In this document: piece by piece, positions 35,971 through 47,160 of the stretch
Layout of the letters: each line of letters begins with the position of its first letter
How positions within the stretch are numbered: position 1 is the first letter of the stretch
Source: Skermanella mucosa
GTDB taxonomy: Bacteria > Pseudomonadota > Alphaproteobacteria > Azospirillales > Azospirillaceae
NCBI RefSeq assembly: GCF_016765655.2
Contig: NZ_CP086106.1
Location: forward strand, 1,610,501-1,674,500
Length of the DNA stretch: 64,000 nucleotides
Direction of reading: 5' to 3'
Notes under the pieces: generated by a model
Seen by the model: only the letters and a program-made list of their open reading frames with translations
What the model was told of the DNA's origin: nothing
Databases searched by the model: none
Translations under genes and position numbers: made by a program

Positions 35971-37230
35971 TCACCGGAAGGTGCGGCCGACCGGTCCCGA
36001 TGCCTGCGATCCGGCCCAGCGCAACTGCCAGACGGGTCCCGTCTGGTAGACGCCGATCGGCTGCCCGGCCGGCCCCAGCACGGACACGGGCGCCGCCACC
36101 GTTCCCGGAACGGCCGGCAAGCCCGCCTGGGCGGCGGCCTGATCGAGCGGCGGCGCCTCGGTCAGTTCCAGATCCTGCTGGGACAGCGCGGTCGCCAGCA
36201 CCTCCGGTGTGCCCCGGTATGTCAGTTCGACCCGCGCCGCCGTCCGGGTCAGGGACATCAGGTCGGCGCGCGTCACGGTCGGAACCTGGGAAAGCCGCCG
36301 CTTGGTCTGGACCCAGTCGTCGAGGCGGGCGATCGGCACGGCGACCTGCATGGTCTGCTCCGGCCCGGCGGCGACGGTGTTGGCCTGCCGCCATTTCTCA
36401 TCGAGCGAGCGGACGACCGCCGCTACTCCGCCGGCCAGGTAGGCGTCCACGGTCTGGCCCGGAGCGGCGGGGACCGTGACGGTGTCGCTGCGCTTCGACC
36501 CGTCCGGCGAATAGCGGGTCAGCCTGACGGTGTTGGGCTGGGACGGGTCGGGCTCCGCCCCGCGCACGCCCAGTACCGCCACCAGCACGTCGCTGGCGCC
36601 GTAACGCTCGGCGATCGCGTTGAACCCGCCGGTATCGCCCTCCAGCGCGGTGGCGGCGCTGACATCGGCGATGTCGGTCAACTCGCCATAGGGGACGACG
36701 ATCGGAACCATGCCCTGCGGCGGCGGGAAGTTCTCCCACGCGGCGCGCCAGGCGCTGCGGTCCTCCCACAGCACCGGGGGATTGCCGCTCGACTGGTAGA
36801 CGGGCAGTACCAGCACGGGCCGGCTGCGGACCTCGACATAGCTGGCGCCCTTGTCCTGGAGCAGCGTCCGTACGTTCGCGGGGCGGAAGCGTACGGTCAG
36901 CGTCGCCAGGTAGCGCACCGCCGAACTGCGTTCCCGCTGCACCTCGAAGTCCTGGACCAGCCTTGCCACCTCCAGGTCGCTCAGTTCGGGCGGGCGGGCG
37001 CCGGGGACGGGGCTCAGGCGGCCGTAGAGTTCGGCGAACGCCTTGCGCTGGGCCTCGGTGATCGCCCGGTCGCGCGCCGCCGCGGCATTGTCCGCCGTGA
37101 CGTCGACCGCGACGTCCTTCACGGTGAAGATATCGCTGCTTTCCTGAGCCCTTGCCGGGCCGGAAAAAGCCAGCAGGACGATGCCGAGGACTAGCTGGAA
37201 CAGGCATGCCAGCGGACGGCGGTGAAGCAT
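35971..37230 (-). CDS. DUF2066 domain exported protein
   Basis: 419 residues from MLHRRPLACLF, with a GGAAGG ribosome site 8 bases upstream. A signal peptide ends near GPARAQES. The body (FTVKDVAVDVTADNAAAARD, AQRKAFAELYGRL, RPVLVLPVY) fits DUF2066, found upstream of pgsA-perM-hda clusters in alpha- and gammaproteobacteria. Function is not known; a periplasmic role is inferred. It is divergent from purM across a 106-base region that must contain both promoters. Confidence 0.82.
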   Translation of the reverse strand: MLHRRPLACLFQLVLGIVLLAFSGPARAQESSDIFTVKDVAVDVTADNAAAARDRAITEAQRKAFAELYGRLSPVPGARPPELSDLEVARLVQDFEVQRERSSAVRYLATLTVRFRPANVRTLLQDKGASYVEVRSRPVLVLPVYQSSGNPPVLWEDRSAWRAAWENFPPPQGMVPIVVPYGELTDIADVSAATALEGDTGGFNAIAERYGASDVLVAVLGVRGAEPDPSQPNTVRLTRYSPDGSKRSDTVTVPAAPGQTVDAYLAGGVAAVVRSLDEKWRQANTVAAGPEQTMQVAVPIARLDDWVQTKRRLSQVPTVTRADLMSLTRTAARVELTYRGTPEVLATALSQQDLELTEAPPLDQAAAQAGLPAVPGTVAAPVSVLGPAGQPIGVYQTGPVWQLRWAGSQASGPVGRTFR

Positions 37231-37336
37231 TGCAAAGCCTTCCGTTTCGAGTATGTTCGGCCCTTGATGCCGGCCCGTGATGCTGTTCATGACCTGGGAC
37301 CGGCCCGGTTTATAACCCAGCGCACGCGAGGACGCC

Positions 37337-38419
37337 ATCAGCACCACACCGAATAACACCGGCGACGCCTATAAGGATGCCGGTGTTGACATCGACGCCG
37401 GCGCTGCTCTCGTCGATGCGATCAAGCCGCTGGCGAAGGCGACCGCCCGGGTCGGGGCGGATGCGGGACTGGGCGGCTTCGGTGCCCTGTTCGACCTGAA
37501 GGCGGCCGGCTACAAGGACCCGATCCTGGTCGCCAGCACCGACGGCGTGGGCACCAAGCTGAAGATCGCCATCGCCGCCGGCAAGCACGATACCATCGGC
37601 ATCGATCTCGTCGCCATGAGCGTCAACGACCTCGTGGTGCAGGGCGCCGAACCGCTGTTCTTCCTCGATTACTTCGCGACCGGAAAGCTCGACGTCGCGG
37701 CCGGCCGGGACATCGTCGCCGGCATCGCCGAGGGCTGCCGGCAGGCCGGGTGCGCCCTGATCGGCGGAGAGACGGCCGAGATGCCGGGCATGTACGCGGG
37801 CAAGGACTACGACCTCGCCGGTTTCGCCGTGGGGGCGGCCGAGCGCGGGCAGATCCTGACCGGTGCCGACGTGGCCGCGGGAGACGTGGTGCTCGGGCTG
37901 GCGTCGAGCGGCGTCCATTCCAACGGTTACTCGCTGGTGCGCCGGATCGTCGAGAAGGCCGGGCTGTCCTATCAGGACGAGGCGCCTTTCGCGCCGGGGA
38001 CCACGGTCGCCGAGGCCCTGCTGACCCCGACCCGGATCTACGTCAAGCCGGTGCTGGCCGCCGTGCGGGCGGGCACCGTCAAGGCGCTGGCCCATATCAC
38101 CGGCGGCGGCCTGACCGACAATATCCCCCGCGTGCTGCCCGAAGGCCTGGGCGTCTCGCTCGATGCCACGGCGTGGCCGCTGCTTCCGGTGTTCCGCTGG
38201 ATGGCGGACTCGGCGGTCATCGGTGACGACGACCTGGCGCGCACCTTCAACTGCGGCATCGGCATGGTCGTCATCGCGGCGGCGGACAAGGCCGACGAGA
38301 CGCAGCGCATCCTCAGGGAGGCCGGCGAGACGGTCTACCGGATCGGCGAAGTGCAGCCCGCGATCGGCGATGTCGAGCGCGTGGTGATCGACGGAGTGGA
38401 CACGGCGTGGCACGGCTGA
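37337..38419 (+). CDS. purM: Phosphoribosylformylglycinamidine cyclo-ligase (AIR synthase), ATC start
   Basis: 360 residues, the normal PurM length (about 350), if translation starts at the ATC at 37337. From there the protein reads [17 protein letters not shown], then [20 protein letters not shown]. Between the in-frame TAA at 37313 and the GTG at 37547 there is no ATG, GTG or TTG, but the essential N-terminal part is conserved. A GAGGA site lies 4 bases before the ATC. Family motifs include [39 protein letters not shown] and [14 protein letters not shown]. It makes aminoimidazole ribotide; overlaps purN. Confidence 0.93.
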   Translation: MSTTPNNTGDAYKDAGVDIDAGAALVDAIKPLAKATARVGADAGLGGFGALFDLKAAGYKDPILVASTDGVGTKLKIAIAAGKHDTIGIDLVAMSVNDLVVQGAEPLFFLDYFATGKLDVAAGRDIVAGIAEGCRQAGCALIGGETAEMPGMYAGKDYDLAGFAVGAAERGQILTGADVAAGDVVLGLASSGVHSNGYSLVRRIVEKAGLSYQDEAPFAPGTTVAEALLTPTRIYVKPVLAAVRAGTVKALAHITGGGLTDNIPRVLPEGLGVSLDATAWPLLPVFRWMADSAVIGDDDLARTFNCGIGMVVIAAADKADETQRILREAGETVYRIGEVQPAIGDVERVVIDGVDTAWHG

Positions 38420-39060
38420 AGGTCGGTGTCCTGATCTCGGGCCGGGGAAGCAACCTCCAGGCCCTGATCGACGCCTGCGCCGATCCCTGCTTCCCGGCGG
38501 AGATCGTGCTGGTGCTGTCCAACAAGGCCGACGCCTATGGGCTGGAGCGCGCCAGGGCGGCCGGCATTCCCGCATCCGTCGTCAGCCACCGGGACTTCGC
38601 CGACAAGCCGGGTTTCGAGGCGGCCATGGACGCGGCGCTGAGGTCGGCCGGGGTCGATCTGGTCTGCCTCGCCGGTTTCATGCGGCTGCTGACGGCCGAC
38701 TTCGTCGAGCGGTGGCGCGACCGGCTGATCAACATCCATCCCTCGCTGCTGCCCTCATTCAAGGGGCTCGACACCCACGCCCGCGCGATCGAGGCCGGCG
38801 TGAGGTTCACCGGATGCACCGTGCATTTCGTCCGCCCCGCCATGGACGAGGGACCGATCATCGTGCAGGCCGTGGTGCCTGTCCTGCCCGACGACGATGC
38901 CCATGCCCTGGGCGACCGCGTGCTGGTCGCCGAACACCGGTGCTATCCCCTGGCGCTCCGCCTGATCGCCGAGGGTAGGGCCCGGGTCGAGGGGGAACGG
39001 GTCGTGCTGTCCGACAGTCCGCCCCAACCGGACGGACCGGTACTTAATCCTCCCGCATGA
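38407..39060 (+). CDS. purN: Phosphoribosylglycinamide formyltransferase
   Basis: 217 residues from a GTG at 38407 that overlaps the end of purM by 13 bases. [14 protein letters not shown] at the PRPP-like site, LAGFMRLL, the catalytic Asn-His of [12 protein letters not shown], and Asp in [13 protein letters not shown]. It formylates GAR with 10-formyl-THF in purine synthesis. purM-purN is a common pair. Confidence 0.96.
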   Translation: MARLKVGVLISGRGSNLQALIDACADPCFPAEIVLVLSNKADAYGLERARAAGIPASVVSHRDFADKPGFEAAMDAALRSAGVDLVCLAGFMRLLTADFVERWRDRLINIHPSLLPSFKGLDTHARAIEAGVRFTGCTVHFVRPAMDEGPIIVQAVVPVLPDDDAHALGDRVLVAEHRCYPLALRLIAEGRARVEGERVVLSDSPPQPDGPVLNPPA

Positions 39061-39147
39061 TCCTCGTCACGGATAGCGCTTGTAAATGAACCGGCCGTCC
39101 CTTAAATCGGGACCGCCGAAAACCGAATAACAACGCAGAGGTTGGAG

Positions 39148-39294
39148 ATGGCCGTGGCCGACAATAACGACGATCTTCGGAACGAAGAGTTCCGCGCCCA
39201 TTTGGAAACCTATGAGCGTTTCACCATGCTGACGAAGTACGGCACCATCGCCGTCATCGCCATCCTGGTTCTCATGGCGATCTTCCTGCTCTGA
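39148..39294 (+). CDS. aa3-type cytochrome c oxidase subunit IV
   Basis: 48 residues, short enough to be missed by gene finders with a size cutoff. ATG at 39148 with GAGG 6 bases upstream. The sequence reads MAVADNNDDLRNEEFRAHLE, then TYERFTMLTKYG, and a single membrane helix TIAVIAILVLMAIFLL. This is the bacterial aa3-type oxidase subunit IV family (COX4_pro), known from alphaproteobacteria such as Paracoccus, where it sits beside the oxidase but is not needed for activity. No other oxidase gene is near. Confidence 0.85.
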   Translation: MAVADNNDDLRNEEFRAHLETYERFTMLTKYGTIAVIAILVLMAIFLL

Positions 39295-39348
39295 CGCCTT
39301 GACCGGGCGGCGCCCGTCTCCTTCAGCGCGGCGGTCGCGCCCGGTTCC

Positions 39349-40302
39349 ATGACTCCCCCGTTCAATCCCTTCCGAATCGACTGGAACGACTGCACCTTCT
39401 CCCAGTGGGATGCCCTGCTGGCCCGGTGCAAGCGCCCGACCCTGCTCCAGTCCTGGCAATATGCCCTGGCGCTGGCGAAGACCGAGGGATGGAAGGCCGA
39501 TTTCGGCATCATCCGCTTCGAGAACAAGCCCGTCGGCCTCGTCCAGGTGCAGACGAAGCGCTGGCTGCCGTTCCTGACCACCTGCAGGATCTATCGTGGT
39601 CCGCTGTGGATCCATGACGAGATCCCGGGAGAGATGCTGAAGCTGGTCCTGCGCATGATCCGGGACCGCTACCATCTCCTGCGCGGCCGTCCCCTGGTCT
39701 TCCACCCCGAAATGATCGACAGCGAGGCCGCGCGCAAGCGACTGGCGGACACCGGCTTCCACCGCCGGGAAGAGGGGTACGAGTCGGTCTGGCTCGACCT
39801 CGCTTCCGAACCCGATGTTCTGAGGGCCGGGCTGCACGGCAAGTGGCGCAACATGCTCCATCAGGCGGAACGCAACGGCCTCTCCGTCGAGGTCGACACA
39901 TCGGCTGTCCACTTCGACTGGCTGATGGAACATTACCTGCAGGACAAGATGGCGCGGAATTATCGCGGGCCATCCCCCGCCTTCCTGCGGGTCCTGCACA
40001 ATCTTTCGGCCGAGACGACGCCGCCGGTCCTGCTACGGGCGGTTCACCAGGGCCGGCCGGTCGCAGGCGTACTGCTGGTGCGGCATGGTGCCGCGGCCAC
40101 CTATCAGGTCGGCTGGAACGGGGAGGAGGGGCGGGATCTGCGCGCCCATCATCTGCTGCTGTGGCAGTCGGCGCTGTGGCTGAAGGCCCAGGGCCATACC
40201 GGCTTCGACCTCGGCGGCATCAACGAGACGACGCCGGGGATCGCGCGGTTCAAGATCGGCATGGGCGGCCAGCCGTTCCGCCTGGTCGGCGGGTACGTCT
40301 GA
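39349..40302 (+). CDS. FemAB/BioF2-like GNAT acyltransferase
   Basis: 317 residues with a duplicated GNAT fold. LLQSWQYALALAKTEGW marks the N-terminal half. KWRNMLHQAERNGLSVEV and the C-terminal AHHLLLWQSALWLKAQGHTG with FDLGGI are typical of FemAB-related/BioF2-like acetyltransferases, a group that includes tRNA-dependent aminoacyl transferases of peptidoglycan bridges and CelD-like proteins. In Gram-negatives the substrate is usually unknown. The start at MTPPFNP follows a short gap after the oxidase peptide. Confidence 0.78.
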   Translation: MTPPFNPFRIDWNDCTFSQWDALLARCKRPTLLQSWQYALALAKTEGWKADFGIIRFENKPVGLVQVQTKRWLPFLTTCRIYRGPLWIHDEIPGEMLKLVLRMIRDRYHLLRGRPLVFHPEMIDSEAARKRLADTGFHRREEGYESVWLDLASEPDVLRAGLHGKWRNMLHQAERNGLSVEVDTSAVHFDWLMEHYLQDKMARNYRGPSPAFLRVLHNLSAETTPPVLLRAVHQGRPVAGVLLVRHGAAATYQVGWNGEEGRDLRAHHLLLWQSALWLKAQGHTGFDLGGINETTPGIARFKIGMGGQPFRLVGGYV

Positions 40303-40339
40303 CCGTCCGGCTGCCGTCAGTTCCCGATCAGGGCCCCTA

Positions 40340-40762
40340 TCAAGGAACGATTTCGCTCTTGCTGAAGAAGAACTTGATCTCGCGGGCGGCGTTCTCCGGG
40401 CTATCCGAGCCGTGGACCGAGTTGGCCTCGATCGACTCGGCGAAATCCTTGCGGATCGTGCCGGCGGCGGCGTTCGCCGGGTTGGTGGCGCCCATGATGT
40501 CGCGGTTGCGCTGGACGGCGTTGTCGCCTTCCAGGACCTGGACCACCACGGGGCCGGAAATCATGAAGTCGACCAGCTCGCCGAAGAACGAGCGCTCGGC
40601 ATGGACCTCGTAGAACTTTTCCGCCTGTTCCTTGGTCAGGCGGATGCGCTTCTGCGCGACGATCCGCAGCCCGGCTTCCTCGAAGCGGGCATTGATCTTG
40701 CCCGTAAGGTTCCGGCGGGTCGCGTCCGGCTTGATGATGGACAAGGTCCGTTCGACGGCCAT
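40340..40762 (-). CDS. ndk: Nucleoside diphosphate kinase
   Basis: 140 residues, the usual size. [20 protein letters not shown] at the N terminus, the phosphohistidine in [12 protein letters not shown], and [18 protein letters not shown]. It transfers gamma-phosphate between nucleoside triphosphates and diphosphates. Convergent with the FemAB-like gene. Confidence 0.98.
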   Translation of the reverse strand: MAVERTLSIIKPDATRRNLTGKINARFEEAGLRIVAQKRIRLTKEQAEKFYEVHAERSFFGELVDFMISGPVVVQVLEGDNAVQRNRDIMGATNPANAAAGTIRKDFAESIEANSVHGSDSPENAAREIKFFFSKSEIVP

Positions 40763-40937
40763 GTTGGAAGGCTCCTGTGTGCTCTCGCAAAATTCGCGGC
40801 GTTATATACGCGCATCGGCCGGGTTAGCAACGGGGCTTTTTCGACGGACCCACCGGGGGACCCTTTCGGCGCTATAGCGATTTCCGTTTCCAGTCCCTTC
40901 AAAACGGCCCGTCCGGCATGCTATCACCAGCCCCGGC

Positions 40938-42830
<1,893 letters not shown>

Positions 42831-42839
42831 GCCGGCCCG

Positions 42840-43619
42840 TCAGTCCTTGGCCGGCGTCCTGGCCAGCAGGACGTCGGCGACCCCGGCGGGCAGGGCTGCG
42901 ATCAGCCAGCTCATGAAGTATGTCGGGAAGGGAAAGGCGATGCGGGCGCGGTCGCGCTCCAGCCCGCGCCGGATGATCCGGGCCGCCCGGTCGGCATCCA
43001 TCAGCAGGGGCATGGGGAAGCGGTTGCGGGCGGTGATCCTGCTGCGCACGAAGCCCGGGCAGATCACCGAAACCTCGACTCCCTTCGGGCGCAGGTCCAG
43101 CCGCAGCGACTCGCCGTAGCTCCTCACCGCCGCTTTGCTGGCGCAATAGGCCGGAGCCCCGGGATAGCCATGGAAGCCGGCGAGCGAGCTGACCAGGCCC
43201 AGCTGCCCGCGCCCGCGCTCCGCCATCGGCCCGATCAGGGGATGGATCGTGTTCAGGACGCCGTCCAGGTTGACCGAGAAGATGCGCCGGGCCTGCTCTT
43301 CGCTCTCGCCCCGTCCGCGCTTTCCGTCACCGCCGCCGGTTCCGCCGCTGATCCCGGCGTTGGCGATGCACAGGTCGATCGGAGTCGAGGCGTCTACGCC
43401 TGACAGCCACCGCCGCATGCCCTCGCGGTCGGTCACGTCGATCACCGCCGCCCGCACCGTGGCCCCGCGCGCCGTGCAGCGCGCCGCCACCTCGTCCAGC
43501 CGGCCGCCATCCCGGCCGGTCAGCACCAACGTGACGGCGGGACCGGCATAGGCTTCGGCCAGGGCCTCGCCGATGCCGCTGGAGGCGCCGGTGATCAGGA
43601 TCGTGCGGGGATCGCGCAT
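42840..43619 (-). CDS. SDR family NAD(P)-dependent oxidoreductase
   Basis: 259 residues from MRDPRTILITGASSGIGEAL at 43619. NAGISGG for the NNAG site, SLAGF near the catalytic serine position, and YCASKAAV with Tyr and Lys. The C-terminal part (FPMPLLMDADRAARIIRRGL) resembles YqjQ/DltE-type SDRs. Convergent with the ABC-F gene and divergent from yicC. Substrate unknown. Confidence 0.87.
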   Translation of the reverse strand: MRDPRTILITGASSGIGEALAEAYAGPAVTLVLTGRDGGRLDEVAARCTARGATVRAAVIDVTDREGMRRWLSGVDASTPIDLCIANAGISGGTGGGDGKRGRGESEEQARRIFSVNLDGVLNTIHPLIGPMAERGRGQLGLVSSLAGFHGYPGAPAYCASKAAVRSYGESLRLDLRPKGVEVSVICPGFVRSRITARNRFPMPLLMDADRAARIIRRGLERDRARIAFPFPTYFMSWLIAALPAGVADVLLARTPAKD

Positions 43620-43724
43620 GGCGGGTCTCCGGGCGTCGGGATTGGAGCGAAGGCCACAGCCGCTTGTTGTCAAGGGATGCGGGAGGTATAAGAGCGGCCA
43701 CCCAACGGTACTAGCGAGGCAGCG

Positions 43725-44618
43725 TTGAGCGCTCAACAACAAGTCGCCAGCATGACTGGTTTCGCCCGGGCCGAAGGGCGCGACCAGGGTTATGCCTGGA
43801 CCTTCGAGATCAAGAGCGTCAACAGCAGGAACCTCGACCTCCGCTGCCGGCTGGCGCCGGGCTTCGACGCGCTGGAGCCGGTCGCCCGGACCGCCGTTCC
43901 CCAGCGGGTGCGCCGCGGCAGCGTCAACGTTTCCCTGTCGGTCACCCGGACCGCGGCGCCGAACCAGATCCGGATCAACCGCGACCTGCTGGACCAGCTC
44001 ATATCCCTCGCCGCCGAACTCGGCGGGAAGACGGAGAAGCCGCGGCTCGACGCGCTGCTCGCGGTGCGGGGCGTGGTCGAGACGGTCGAGGACGCCGATT
44101 CCGGCGACGACCGCGAGCGGCTCGAAGCGGCGATGGCGGCGACCCTCCAGCAGGCGCTCGATCATCTCGGCGCGGTCCGGCTGGCGGAAGGGGCGCGGCT
44201 GGTTGAGGTGCTCAACCAGCACCTGAACGAGATCGCCCGGCTGACCGACCGGGCCTCGGCCTGCGCCGCTCTCCAGCCGGAGGCGCTCCGGCATAAGCTG
44301 CGCGGGCAGGTCGCGGCCCTGCTGGACGCGGTGCCCAGCCTGACCGAGGAGCGGCTGGCCCAGGAAGCGGCGCTCCTGATCGCCCGCGCGGACGTGCGCG
44401 AGGAACTGGACCGCCTGCGCGCCCATGTAGCGGCCGCGCGCGACATGCTTGCCAAGGGCGGCGGGATCGGCCGCCAGCTCGACTTCCTGTGTCAGGAGTT
44501 CAACCGGGAAGCCAATACCCTGTGCTCCAAATCCTCCGACGTGGAGTTGACCCGCACCGGCCTCGCCTTGAAGGCCGCCATCGAACAGTTGCGTGAGCAG
44601 GCGCAGAACATCGAATGA
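43725..44618 (+). CDS. yicC: YicC/YloC family endoribonuclease
   Basis: 297 residues. The start is taken at a TTG (43725) with GAGG 5 bases upstream, because family members begin a few residues before SMTGFAR, as here (VASMTGFARAEG); the ATG at 43752 would cut this. FEIKSVNSRNLDLRCRLAPG is the N-terminal family mark, and the C-terminal IGRQLDFLCQEFNREANTL with CSKSSDVE is diagnostic. E. coli YicC is an endoribonuclease that degrades the small RNA RyhB. It is coupled to gmk by ATGA, an arrangement common across bacteria. Confidence 0.9.
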   Translation: MSAQQQVASMTGFARAEGRDQGYAWTFEIKSVNSRNLDLRCRLAPGFDALEPVARTAVPQRVRRGSVNVSLSVTRTAAPNQIRINRDLLDQLISLAAELGGKTEKPRLDALLAVRGVVETVEDADSGDDRERLEAAMAATLQQALDHLGAVRLAEGARLVEVLNQHLNEIARLTDRASACAALQPEALRHKLRGQVAALLDAVPSLTEERLAQEAALLIARADVREELDRLRAHVAAARDMLAKGGGIGRQLDFLCQEFNREANTLCSKSSDVELTRTGLALKAAIEQLREQAQNIE

Positions 44619-45286
44619 CCGTACCCATGGACATGCAGCCGGCCGGACCGGGCCCGGCCAAGATCGGACGCCGCGGGCTGATGCTGGTGCTGTCGTCGCC
44701 CTCGGGCGCCGGCAAGACGACGATCGCGCGGCGCATGCTACAGCGCAACAGCAGCCTGACCATGTCGGTGTCGGTCACGACCCGCCCCATGCGGCCGGGC
44801 GAGGTCGACGGCGTCGACTACCATTTCATCGACCGGGAAAGATTCGAGCAGATGGTCGCCGAGCGCCAGCTGCTGGAGCATGCCCGGGTCTTCGGAAACT
44901 ACTACGGCACGCCGAAGGGGCCGGTCGAGCAGGCGCTCGCCAAGGGGCGGGAGATCCTGTTCGACATCGACTGGCAGGGCACCCAGCAGCTTGCCGAGAA
45001 CGCCCGCGACGATCTGGTCAGCGTCTTCGTCCTGCCGCCGTCTGCGAAGGAGCTGGAACGCCGGCTGTACGCCAGGGCGCAGGACAGCGCCGAGGTGATC
45101 GCCGGCCGCATGGCCAAGGCGTCGGACGAGATGAGCCACTATTTCGATTACGACTATGTGATCGTCAATTACGATATCGAATCCAGCGTCCACCAGGTGC
45201 AGACCATCCTGGAGGCCGAGCGCCTCAAGCGGCGCCGCCAGGTCGGCTTGGCCGACTTCGTCCGGCAACTCCAGGACGGTCTCTGA
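44615..45286 (+). CDS. gmk: Guanylate kinase
   Basis: 223 residues. P-loop SSPSGAGKTT, TTRPMRPGEVDGVDYHFI (GMP-binding region), HARVFGNYYGTPKG and DIDWQGTQQL. It phosphorylates GMP to GDP. The N terminus has about 15 residues before the P-loop strand; its ATG overlaps the yicC stop. Confidence 0.97.
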   Translation: MTVPMDMQPAGPGPAKIGRRGLMLVLSSPSGAGKTTIARRMLQRNSSLTMSVSVTTRPMRPGEVDGVDYHFIDRERFEQMVAERQLLEHARVFGNYYGTPKGPVEQALAKGREILFDIDWQGTQQLAENARDDLVSVFVLPPSAKELERRLYARAQDSAEVIAGRMAKASDEMSHYFDYDYVIVNYDIESSVHQVQTILEAERLKRRRQVGLADFVRQLQDGL

Positions 45287-45289
45287 AGA

Positions 45290-46126
45290 CTAAGGCTCCC
45301 TGCGCCTCCGGTAGGCCCGCGCCAGGGCGGCGAAGCCGGCGACGGGGATCTCCTCCGCGCGCTGGGTCGGCACCAGCCCGGCTTCCTCGATCAGCGCCTC
45401 GGCGTCGCCCAGGGACTTCAGGCTGGCCCGAAGCATCTTTCGGCGCTGGCCGAAGGCGGCGGCGGTCAGTGTTTCCATAGCGCCGAACTCGGCGGGCTCG
45501 GGAGCCTGCCGCGGGACGAGCTGAACCACCGTCGACTCGATCTTCGGCGGCGGCGTGAAGGCGCGGGCGGGCAGGTTGAACAGCGGACGCACCTCCGCCC
45601 GCCACTGGGCGATCACCGACAGCCTTCCATAGGTCTTGCCGCCGGGCTTCGCTGCCAGGCGGTCGGCGACCTCACGCTGGAACATCAGCGTCAGGCTTTG
45701 GAACCGCTCGATCCGGCGCAGCCAGCCGATCAGCAGCGGCGTCGCGACATTGTAGGGCAGGTTGGCGACGATGGCGCGCGGGGCGGGGGCCAGCGCTTCG
45801 ACGTCGGCTTCCAGCGCGTCGCCTTCGACCAGCCGCAGCCTGCCCTCGGCGGCCTCCACCAGATCGGCCAGCGCGGTGATGCAGCGGGCGTCGCGCTCGA
45901 TCGCGACCACCCCGGCGGCGTCCGAGTTCAGCAGCGCCCGCGTCAGCCCGCCGGGGCCGGGTCCGACCTCGACCACCGTGACGCCGGCCAGGTCGCCGGC
46001 CGCCCGCGCGATCCGGCCGGTCAGGTTCAGGTCGAGCAGGAAGTTCTGACCCAGCGCCTTGCGGGCTCCCAGGTCGAAGCGCGCGATGACGTCGCGGAGC
46101 GGTGGCAGGTCGTCGATCCGGCTCAT
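45290..46126 (-). CDS. rsmA: 16S rRNA (adenine(1518)-N(6)/adenine(1519)-N(6))-dimethyltransferase
   Basis: 278 residues from [20 protein letters not shown] at 46126, overlapping the pdxA stop (ATGA). [19 protein letters not shown] motif [16 protein letters not shown], and the catalytic [11 protein letters not shown]. RsmA (KsgA) dimethylates two adjacent adenines near the 16S 3' end during 30S maturation. Last gene of the lptF-lptG-surA-pdxA-rsmA run. Confidence 0.96.
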   Translation of the reverse strand: MSRIDDLPPLRDVIARFDLGARKALGQNFLLDLNLTGRIARAAGDLAGVTVVEVGPGPGGLTRALLNSDAAGVVAIERDARCITALADLVEAAEGRLRLVEGDALEADVEALAPAPRAIVANLPYNVATPLLIGWLRRIERFQSLTLMFQREVADRLAAKPGGKTYGRLSVIAQWRAEVRPLFNLPARAFTPPPKIESTVVQLVPRQAPEPAEFGAMETLTAAAFGQRRKMLRASLKSLGDAEALIEEAGLVPTQRAEEIPVAGFAALARAYRRRREP

Positions 46127-47160
46127 CTCCCGCGGCGCTCTGGAACGTAGCGCCGGGCGGCGCGGTAGCCCGCCATCTCCACGGCCGTCTTCAGCGCCGC
46201 GATCAGGCTCGCCGGGTCGGCCTTGCCGGTACCTGCGATATCCAGTGCCGTGCCGTGGTCGGGCGAGGTCCGCACGAAGGGCAGGCCCAGCGTGATGTTC
46301 ACCCCGGTGTCGAAGTCCACCGTCTTCAAGGGTATCAGCGCCTGGTCGTGATACATGCAGAGGACGGCGTCGTACCGGCTGCGGGCGGCGGCGTGGAACA
46401 GCGTGTCGGCCGGGAGCGGGCCGATCACCCGGTATCCTTCGCGCTTCAGGACGGTCGCCGCCGGCGTGATGATCTCGATCTCCTCGGTGCCCAGCGTGCC
46501 CCCTTCGCCGGCATGCGGGTTGAGCGCCGCCAGGGCGAGACGGGGCTCCTCGATCCCGAAGTCCGCCGCCAGGGCGGCAGCCGTCACCCGCGCGCACTGC
46601 ACGATGCCCTGGGTGGTCAGTGCGTCGATCGCGTCCCGCAGCGGCAGGTGGATCGTCACCGGGATGACCCGCAACCCGCCGCCCGCCAGCATCATCACCG
46701 GTTCCGTCACCATCCCGGCCAGGGCGGCCAGGTACTCGGTATGGCCGGGATAGCCGAAGCCGGCCTGATACAGCGCGCTCTTCTGGATCGGGTTGGTCAC
46801 CATGGCGGCACAGGCGCCGGCCTGGACCAGCATCACCGCGCGCTCGATGCTGGAGAGGACGGCGGCGCCGTTCTCCGGGTCGGGCCTGCCCGGTTCCACC
46901 GGATGGTCCAGGGAAACCGGCAGGACCGGCAGCGCGCCGTCGAACACGGCGGCGGCCTCGGCCGGATCCCCCACCCGCGCGACCGGGACGTCCAGGCCGA
47001 TCAGGCGGCCGAGCGACTCGATCCGGGCGGGATCGTCGAGCAGCACGAACGCCGGCACCGACCGTTCCCGCCGCGCCGCCCAGGCCATCAGCGCCAGCTC
47101 GCCGCCGATGCCCGACGGCTCGCCCATGGTCAGGGCGAGCGGCGCGCCGCTGCCGCCCAT
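46123..47160 (-). CDS. pdxA: 4-hydroxythreonine-4-phosphate dehydrogenase
   Basis: 345 residues. [16 protein letters not shown] at the N terminus, GHTEYLAAL, the metal-binding [19 protein letters not shown] and [12 protein letters not shown], then [19 protein letters not shown]. It makes 3-amino-2-oxopropyl phosphate in pyridoxal phosphate synthesis. Its ATG shares one base with the surA stop. surA-pdxA-rsmA is a widespread proteobacterial order. Confidence 0.97.
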   Translation of the reverse strand: MGGSGAPLALTMGEPSGIGGELALMAWAARRERSVPAFVLLDDPARIESLGRLIGLDVPVARVGDPAEAAAVFDGALPVLPVSLDHPVEPGRPDPENGAAVLSSIERAVMLVQAGACAAMVTNPIQKSALYQAGFGYPGHTEYLAALAGMVTEPVMMLAGGGLRVIPVTIHLPLRDAIDALTTQGIVQCARVTAAALAADFGIEEPRLALAALNPHAGEGGTLGTEEIEIITPAATVLKREGYRVIGPLPADTLFHAAARSRYDAVLCMYHDQALIPLKTVDFDTGVNITLGLPFVRTSPDHGTALDIAGTGKADPASLIAALKTAVEMAGYRAARRYVPERRGR

